Of a DNA stretch of 64,000 bases, positions 60,256 through 64,000 are shown one piece after another. The DNA is from Nonomuraea corallina (lineage in GTDB: Bacteria; Actinomycetota; Actinomycetes; Streptosporangiales; Streptosporangiaceae), in assembly GCF_027620315.1 (NCBI RefSeq), contig NZ_JAPNNL010000003.1, forward strand, positions 1-64,000, given 5' to 3'. A model generated the notes under the pieces. It was not told where the DNA came from, did not search any database, and saw nothing but the letters and a program-made list of their open reading frames with translations. Each line of letters starts with the position of its first letter. Within the stretch, counting starts at the first letter, position 1. The position numbers and the translations under genes are program-made.

Positions 60256-60279
60256 CCTCGAACGTTGAGTCGTTCGAGG
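60256..60279 (-). promoter_or_regulatory. Ribosome-site switch hairpin of the TerC leader
   Basis: On the minus strand CCTCGAACG and CGTTCGAGG form a perfect 9-bp stem around ACTCAA. The 3' arm runs into the GAGGAGG ribosome site, and the 5' arm contains the last strand of the aptamer's P1 helix. The two pairings exclude each other, which is a classical expression platform. Confidence 0.75.
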
Positions 60280-60365
60280 TCTCCTTCGCCCATGGGGCGG
60301 CCGCCCGAGGACCCTGCCACAGGTCCGTACTGACCGGGATCGACGCTTGGGAAGTACTCCCCTCG
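60275..60365 (-). ncRNA. yybP-ykoY (manganese) riboswitch aptamer
   Basis: Read on the minus strand: CGAGG (P1 5' side), then GGGGAGTA (loop L1 motif), a variable stem, GGTCAGTACGG (the conserved TCAGTACG L3 element), more stems (CCCGAGGAC-rich), and GGCGAAGGAGACCTCG, whose end closes P1. The two loop motifs are the invariant Mn2+-binding parts of the yybP-ykoY class. TerC-type genes are a known partner. When Mn2+ holds P1 together, CCTCG is withdrawn from the switch hairpin and the ribosome site is free, so the gene is predicted ON at high Mn2+. Confidence 0.8.
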
Positions 60366-60445
60366 TCCCTCCACCGTAGGTCATCTCGACCTCGGGCTCC
60401 ACCTCGGGGGCCGGATCCGGCCGCGGCGCCGCTGCCTGGGTCCCT

Positions 60446-60451
60446 TAGAGT
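60446..60451 (+). promoter_or_regulatory. -10 element of a leaderless transcript
   Basis: TAGAGT at 60446-60451, the common actinobacterial -10 form, lies 7 bp before GTG at 60458. This spacing would start the RNA at or near the start codon. No Shine-Dalgarno sequence is present, which fits a leaderless message. No clear -35 is seen. Confidence 0.5.
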
Positions 60452-60454
60452 CGG

Positions 60455-61090
60455 GTGGTGCATTCTTCCGAGATCCGTACGGTGACCACCGAGGCCGAGC
60501 TGCGGCAGATCGTCCGGGAACCGTCGCAAGCCGGCTGGGACAAGGACATCGCCCGGATCGACGAGCACGCGCGCACGATCATCGCGCACTCCCCGCTCGT
60601 GTTGCTGGCCACCTCGGCCCCCGACGGCACCTGCGACGTCTCCCCGCGCGGCGACCCCGCCGGGTCGGTGCTGGTCCTCGACGACCACCGGCTGGCGCTC
60701 GCCGACCGGCCCGGCAACCATCGCGTCGACAGCTTCCGCAACGTGCTGCGCAACCCCCACGTCGGGCTGCTGTTCCTGGTTCCGGGGATGAACGAGACGC
60801 TGCGGGTCAACGGCCGGGCCACGCTCGTGGCGGACGCGCCGTTCTTCGACGACCTGGCGGTGCGGGGCAAGCGTCCGCGGCTGGCGGTCCTGGTGGAGGT
60901 CGAGGAGCTCTACATCCACTGCGCGAAGGCGTTCCTGCGCGCGTCGCTGTGGCAGCCGGACACCTGGCCCGACCGCGGCGGTCTGCCCTCCATCGGCCGG
61001 ATGGCCAAGGACCATCTGGGTCTCAAGGGCGTCTCGGCGGAGAAGCTCGACGAGGGGCTCGCCCAGGACGCCGCGACCAACCAGTACTGA
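60455..61090 (+). CDS. PPOX-class FMN flavoprotein (MSMEG_1061-like)
   Basis: 211 aa; either of two adjacent GTG codons (60455 or 60458) could start it, and a leaderless promoter favours the second. The fold is the split-barrel pyridoxamine phosphate oxidase type: LVLLATSAPDGTCDVSPRGDPAG, DDHRLALADRPGNHRVDSFRNVLRNPHVGLLFLVPGM-type core (read to RPGNHRVDSFRNVLRNP), then NGRATLVADAPFF and HCAKAFLRASLW. Family members bind FMN or F420; the exact oxidation is unknown. It is not the vitamin B6 PdxH enzyme, since those motifs are missing. Confidence 0.88.
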   Translation: MVHSSEIRTVTTEAELRQIVREPSQAGWDKDIARIDEHARTIIAHSPLVLLATSAPDGTCDVSPRGDPAGSVLVLDDHRLALADRPGNHRVDSFRNVLRNPHVGLLFLVPGMNETLRVNGRATLVADAPFFDDLAVRGKRPRLAVLVEVEELYIHCAKAFLRASLWQPDTWPDRGGLPSIGRMAKDHLGLKGVSAEKLDEGLAQDAATNQY

Positions 61091-61117
61091 ACCCTGCGCT
61101 GAGCCGCCCCCTGCCCG

Positions 61118-61552
61118 TCACGCCCGGGACGGTGACGGACGAGCGGCCTCGACCGGGCCGGGGCGCGACGGCGGGGACACCCGCATGGCCAGCCGCACGA
61201 CGGTGCCGCCGGGGCCGGTGACGAACTCGGCCTCGTCGGCCAGGCGGCGCGTCAGCCAGATCCCCCGCCCCCCGGGCGCGGCGGACGACGGCAGGGACGT
61301 GCCGGCCAGAACCCGCTCGGGGATGCCCGGCCCCTGATCGCTGATCTCGCAGCGCAGGACGCCGTCCGCGCACCACAGGACCACCCGGCCGCCCCCGCCG
61401 CCGTGCCGCACGGCGTTGACCACGCACTCGTCGGCCGCCAGCAGGAAGTCGTCGAGCCGGATCCCGTCCAGTCCGTGGGCACGCGCCGCGCGCCGCAGCA
61501 CGTGACGCGTGCGGGCCAGGGACCGCTCGTCGAAGCGCAGGGTGATCCTCAT
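61118..61552 (-). CDS. RsbW/SpoIIAB-like serine kinase (HATPase)
   Basis: 144 aa from the ATG at 61552, 5 bp after the gap stop codon. Bergerat ATP-binding fold: DFLLAADECVVNAVRHGGGG (N-box Asn), CEISDQGPGIP (G1 box), GGRGIWLTRRLADEAEFVTGPGGTVVRLAM (G2; read to GGRGIWLTRRLADEAEF). This is the anti-sigma factor kinase family common in streptomycetes. Being coupled to GAPDH is unusual for a sigma-factor controller. Antagonist and sigma factor are not encoded here. Confidence 0.88.
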   Translation of the reverse strand: MRITLRFDERSLARTRHVLRRAARAHGLDGIRLDDFLLAADECVVNAVRHGGGGGRVVLWCADGVLRCEISDQGPGIPERVLAGTSLPSSAAPGGRGIWLTRRLADEAEFVTGPGGTVVRLAMRVSPPSRPGPVEAARPSPSRA

Positions 61553-61557
61553 GTCGC

Positions 61558-62541
61558 TCAGCCCATCCGCCCGGCCATCTCGACCAGCCGGTTGGCGTAG
61601 CCCCATTCGTTGTCGTACCAGCCGAAGACCTTGACCAGGTCCCCGCTCGCCTGGGTGAGGCCGGAGTCGAACACGCACGAGGCGGCGTCGCCGACGATGT
61701 CGCGGGAGACGAGCGGGTCGGTGCTGTACCGCAGGATGCCGCGCAGTTCGCCGGCGGCGGCCTCGGCGAAGGCGTCGTTGACCTCCTGCGCGGTGACCGG
61801 GCGGCCGAGCTGGGCGGACAGGTCGGTGATGGAGCCGTCCTCGACCGGTACGCGGATGGCGATGCCGTCCAGGCGGCCGTCGAGCTCCGGCAGGACCTGG
61901 CCCACCATGCGGGCGGCGCCGGTGGTGGTCGGCACGATGTTGACGGCCGCGGAGCGGGCCCGGCGCGGGTCCTTGTGCGGGGCGTCGAGCAGCCGCTGGT
62001 CGCCGGTGTAGGCGTGGATGGTGGTCATGAAGCCCCGGACCAGGCCGAAGCGCTCGTGCAGCACCTTGACCAGCGGCGCCACGCAGTTGGTGGTGCAGGA
62101 GGCGAGGGACACGATCTCGTGCCGGGCCGGGTCGTGGGCGGCGTCGTTGACGCCGGGGACGATGGTGGCGTCCAGGCCCTTGCCGGGGGCCGACAGCAGG
62201 ACCCTGCGGGCGTCGGCCTTCAGGTGGCCCGCCAGCGCGTCCCGGGTGCGAAAGCGCCCGGTGGCGTCGATGACCAGCCCGACGTCGTGCGCGCGCCAGT
62301 CGATCCGCTCCGGCTCGGCGCAGGAGGTCACGGAGATCTTGCGCCCGTCGACCTCGATCAGGCCGGGCGAGGCGGTGACGGGCACGTCGAGCGGCCCGTA
62401 CGTGGAGTCGTGCTTGAGCAGGTGGGCCAGCGCGGCCGCGTCGGTGAGGTCGTTGACGGCGACGATCTCCAGGTCGGTGCGGAGCGCACGGCGCAGGAAG
62501 GCTCTGCCGATCCTGCCGAATCCGTTGATTCCGATTCTCAT
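61558..62541 (-). CDS. gap: Glyceraldehyde-3-phosphate dehydrogenase
   Basis: 327 aa. NAD-binding start RIGINGFGRIGRAFLRRAL, catalytic ASCTTNCVAPL (Cys at about residue 147), the His in TTIHAYTGDQRLLDAPHKD, and WYDNEWGYANRLVEM near the end. The length is normal. It stands outside a glycolytic operon (no pgk or tpi nearby), so it is probably a second GAPDH used under special conditions; the DevR-like boxes upstream and the kinase downstream agree with that. Glycolytic direction and cofactor cannot be told from sequence. Confidence 0.94.
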   Translation of the reverse strand: MRIGINGFGRIGRAFLRRALRTDLEIVAVNDLTDAAALAHLLKHDSTYGPLDVPVTASPGLIEVDGRKISVTSCAEPERIDWRAHDVGLVIDATGRFRTRDALAGHLKADARRVLLSAPGKGLDATIVPGVNDAAHDPARHEIVSLASCTTNCVAPLVKVLHERFGLVRGFMTTIHAYTGDQRLLDAPHKDPRRARSAAVNIVPTTTGAARMVGQVLPELDGRLDGIAIRVPVEDGSITDLSAQLGRPVTAQEVNDAFAEAAAGELRGILRYSTDPLVSRDIVGDAASCVFDSGLTQASGDLVKVFGWYDNEWGYANRLVEMAGRMG

Positions 62542-62598
62542 GTCCCCATCGTCCGGCGGGCGCGGCTCGCGGGTCAGAGGCCACGGTCCCGTCCGGGG

Positions 62599-62612
62599 TG
62601 GACCTTCGGCCC
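62599..62612. promoter_or_regulatory. DevR/DosR-like box 1, gap/small-ORF intergenic
   Basis: TGGACCTTCGGCCC, 12 of 14 positions match GGGACTTTCGGCCC, a DevR-type site as recalled. Lies 58 bp from the gap start codon on the gap side. Confidence 0.5.
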
Positions 62613-62650
62613 GTACCGCGACGGCGCGGCACCAGGGCGGCGGGCGGGCC

Positions 62651-62665
62651 AGGGCCGTTGGTCCT
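62651..62665. promoter_or_regulatory. DevR/DosR-like box 2, gap/small-ORF intergenic
   Basis: AGGGCC-GTT-GGTCCT, an inverted repeat with one mismatch, related to box 1 (GGACC...GGCCC core). Lies 77 bp before the 58-aa ORF. Two sites in one 200-bp region support regulation of both directions by the same factor. Confidence 0.45.
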
Positions 62666-62742
62666 TCGCTGTGAGGGCGTTCGCCGCTGTCCCCGGCGCC
62701 TGCGGCGGAGTCACCATGGAACCACCAGGGAGGTGAAAGATC

Positions 62743-62919
62743 ATGATCGGTGGACGCATGATCATGGAAGCGCCGCTCGCCGACATCGAGCTGATGACGC
62801 TGAGGAAGCGGATCGACCTTCTCGAGGAGCAGGTGCGCGTGCTGACCGCGGCGAACCTCGCCCTCGTACGGAGCGTCGAGAACCTGCGGTCGGCCCCCGT
62901 CGGCCCGTCCGGAACCTGA
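62743..62919 (+). CDS. 58-aa coiled-coil peptide
   Basis: 58 aa with a strong ribosome site GGGAGGTG before the ATG at 62743. The centre is a heptad-like helix (ADIELMTLRKRIDLLEEQVRV and LTAANLALVRSVENL), about 40 residues. It follows DevR-like boxes and stands between gap and the universal stress gene. Codon third positions are G/C rich, consistent with real coding in this genome. Function unknown; may be a small regulator or anchor. Easy to miss because of its size. Confidence 0.6.
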   Translation: MIGGRMIMEAPLADIELMTLRKRIDLLEEQVRVLTAANLALVRSVENLRSAPVGPSGT

Positions 62920-62985
62920 CCCCGCCCCCCGGCCTCTCCCCGGCGAGCCCTCGCCGGCCCGGCGCCGGGCCGGCATCGGCGGGCA

Positions 62986-63870
62986 TCAGGTGGCCGGGGT
63001 CACCGCGACCGGGCACCAGGCTTCGAGCAGCGCGGTCTGGAGGACCCGGCCCAGCAGCAGACAGGCGGGCGACTCGTTGCCCCGGTTGCCCAGCACGAGG
63101 AGCGTCGCCTCCTTGGAGGAGTCGATCAGCGCACGCTGGGCCCGTTCGGTCACGAACTCGGTGACGACCGGCACCTCGGGGTGCCTGCCGGCCAGCTGGG
63201 TGACGACCTCGCGGAAGCGGGCCTCCGCTCCGCTGCGCAGCGCCCGCGAGCTCACGAAAGGGAGCGGATCCTCCCACGGGACGGATCCGTGCTCTCCCCA
63301 GCAGCACAGGGCCGTCAGGGCGCCACCGCGCAGCGCGGCCTCCTCCAGGGCGAAGTCGAAGGCCGCCAGGCTCGCCGGTGAGCCGTCGAGCCCGGCCACG
63401 ATCCGGACGTCCCGGACGTCCCGGCCGTCCGGCGGCAGGAGCGGCCGTACCACGACGACCGGTCCGACACTGTGGGCGGGCACCTGGACGGCAGCCGACC
63501 CCACCCGCAGGCCCTCGAACCCGCCCAGCCCGCGGAACCCCAGCACCACCAGTTCCGCGGCGCGCGCGACCTCGAGGAGCACCGCGGCGGGGGTGCCCCT
63601 GCCCAGCAGCGGCCGGACGTCGACCTCGGGCGCCAGCTTCCGGGCCCGGCTGACCCCGTCGTCCACGACGCCGAGGGCGACCCGCTCGATCTGCGCGACG
63701 GTCTCCTTCGGGACGGCTCTGAGGGCGTAGGGCCAGTTCAGGGCGTGGCAGACGAGCACGGGCAGCCCCCGCAGCCGCGCCTCGTCGAGGGCCCAGCCCA
63801 GCGCCTGCCCGCTCTCGGGCGAGTCGTCGTAGCCGACCACTATCGGCCGACCAGCATGTCCGTCGCTCAC
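62986..63870 (-). CDS. Universal stress protein, two tandem Usp domains
   Basis: 294 aa from the GTG at 63870, with GGGGGCGGCA before it; a reading to 63936 is not supported. Domain 1: RPIVVGYDDSPESGQALGWALDEAR to VVLGFRGLGGFEGLRVGSAAVQVPAHSVGPVVVV, with the G-x2-G-x9-G-S/V type ATP-binding loop. Domain 2: RIVAGLDGSPASLAAFDFALEEA to LLVLGNRGNESPACLLLGRVLQTALLEAWCPVAV (key loop GNRGNESP), somewhat altered. Tandem Usp proteins of this length are typical of actinobacterial dormancy regulons. A weaker DevR-like site (GAAACTTTCGGGCT, 63944-63957) lies upstream. Confidence 0.92.
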   Translation of the reverse strand: MSDGHAGRPIVVGYDDSPESGQALGWALDEARLRGLPVLVCHALNWPYALRAVPKETVAQIERVALGVVDDGVSRARKLAPEVDVRPLLGRGTPAAVLLEVARAAELVVLGFRGLGGFEGLRVGSAAVQVPAHSVGPVVVVRPLLPPDGRDVRDVRIVAGLDGSPASLAAFDFALEEAALRGGALTALCCWGEHGSVPWEDPLPFVSSRALRSGAEARFREVVTQLAGRHPEVPVVTEFVTERAQRALIDSSKEATLLVLGNRGNESPACLLLGRVLQTALLEAWCPVAVTPAT

Positions 63871-63943
63871 TGCCGCCCCCCGGGTTCTCCGGCCCTGCCA
63901 CAGGAACGTTCCCCCGGCCGTTGAGCCGCGGCCCACAGGCGGT

Positions 63944-63957
63944 GAAACTTTCGGGCT
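63944..63957. promoter_or_regulatory. Possible DevR-like box upstream of the Usp gene
   Basis: GAAACTTTCGGGCT matches 10 of 14 positions of the DevR-type pattern, sharing the exact ACTTTCGG core. It lies 74-87 bp before the start codon. Weak alone; noted because of two better sites nearby. The last 43 bases of the window hold nothing else. Confidence 0.3.
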
Positions 63958-64000
63958 TTTCCCGTTGGCGGGGCCCGGTCAGGACGCCGCCCGCTGCCGG

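Noticed and set aside
58185-60485. A 766-codon plus-strand frame spanning GT9 and terC
   Set aside because: It crosses two well-supported genes and their riboswitch leader and shows no family motif.
1-64000. CRISPR arrays, tRNA or rRNA genes, insertion sequences
   Set aside because: No regularly spaced direct repeats with unique spacers, no cloverleaf-like sequences with CCA-region signatures, and no transposase motifs were found by reading both strands.

Overview
The window is high-G+C chromosomal DNA from a filamentous-type actinomycete. The overall gene style (ATGA-coupled operons, GTG starts, DUF6328, a DmdR/IdeR-type iron box system, a desferrioxamine cluster, ABC sugar importers without their own ATPase, CtaG, MocR and PadR regulators) suggests Streptosporangiales or a relative such as Streptomycetales. 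No rRNA, tRNA, CRISPR array, insertion sequence or integrase was seen, so the taxon cannot be fixed further.

Layout. 0-3.3 kb: tail of a glycerophosphodiester phosphodiesterase, a PIG-L deacetylase, a TetR regulator divergent from a SAM methyltransferase with two operator-like palindromes between them, and a CBS-pair protein ending in a strong terminator. 3.3-8 kb is accessory: a heavily mutated DUF2075 helicase pseudogene divergent from a three-gene unit (WXG100-like protein, 705-aa partner, lipoprotein). 8-10.7 kb: PadR, a PfkB sugar kinase, NADAR and an SRPBCC-like protein. 10.7-16.7 kb: a complete Mrp cation/proton antiporter operon (A/B fusion, C, D, E, F, G). 16.7-19.3 kb: DUF6328 protein, alpha/beta hydrolase, acetate kinase. 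19.3-26.6 kb: a galactan-use locus (GH53, GH42, CUT1 ABC importer, LacI) with a pair of identical inverted operators in the divergent promoter. 26.6-30 kb is a second accessory cassette: a carbamoyltransferase fused to an ASCH domain, translationally coupled to an unknown membrane-anchored protein.

30-36 kb: aldo/keto reductase, SDR, MazG-like/NUDIX fusion, secreted P1 peptidase, PAS-GAF-PP2C phosphatase. 36.2-44.5 kb: desferrioxamine siderophore locus, desABCD on the plus strand and a penicillin-acylase-like gene plus a second DesC-like acyltransferase on the minus strand, with three iron boxes between. 44.5-51.2 kb: small secreted protein, a substrate-binding-type protein without signal peptide, LysE/MocR pair, fasciclin protein, and a large beta-helix membrane protein. 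51.2-64 kb: PEP-synthase/rifampin-phosphotransferase-like enzyme, zinc alcohol dehydrogenase, YbdK-type ligase, DUF2243-CtaG pair bridged by a 24-codon ORF, GT9 glycosyltransferase, TerC under a yybP-ykoY (manganese) riboswitch, PPOX flavoprotein, RsbW-like kinase, GAPDH, a 58-aa coiled-coil ORF and a tandem universal stress protein. The last group carries DevR/DosR-like motifs and looks like a stress or hypoxia neighbourhood.

The most unusual items are the carbamoyltransferase-ASCH cassette, the WXG100-like three-gene unit, the riboswitch with a visible ribosome-site switch hairpin, and the acyl-modifying extension of the des locus. All assignments come from reading motifs; no database search was run.
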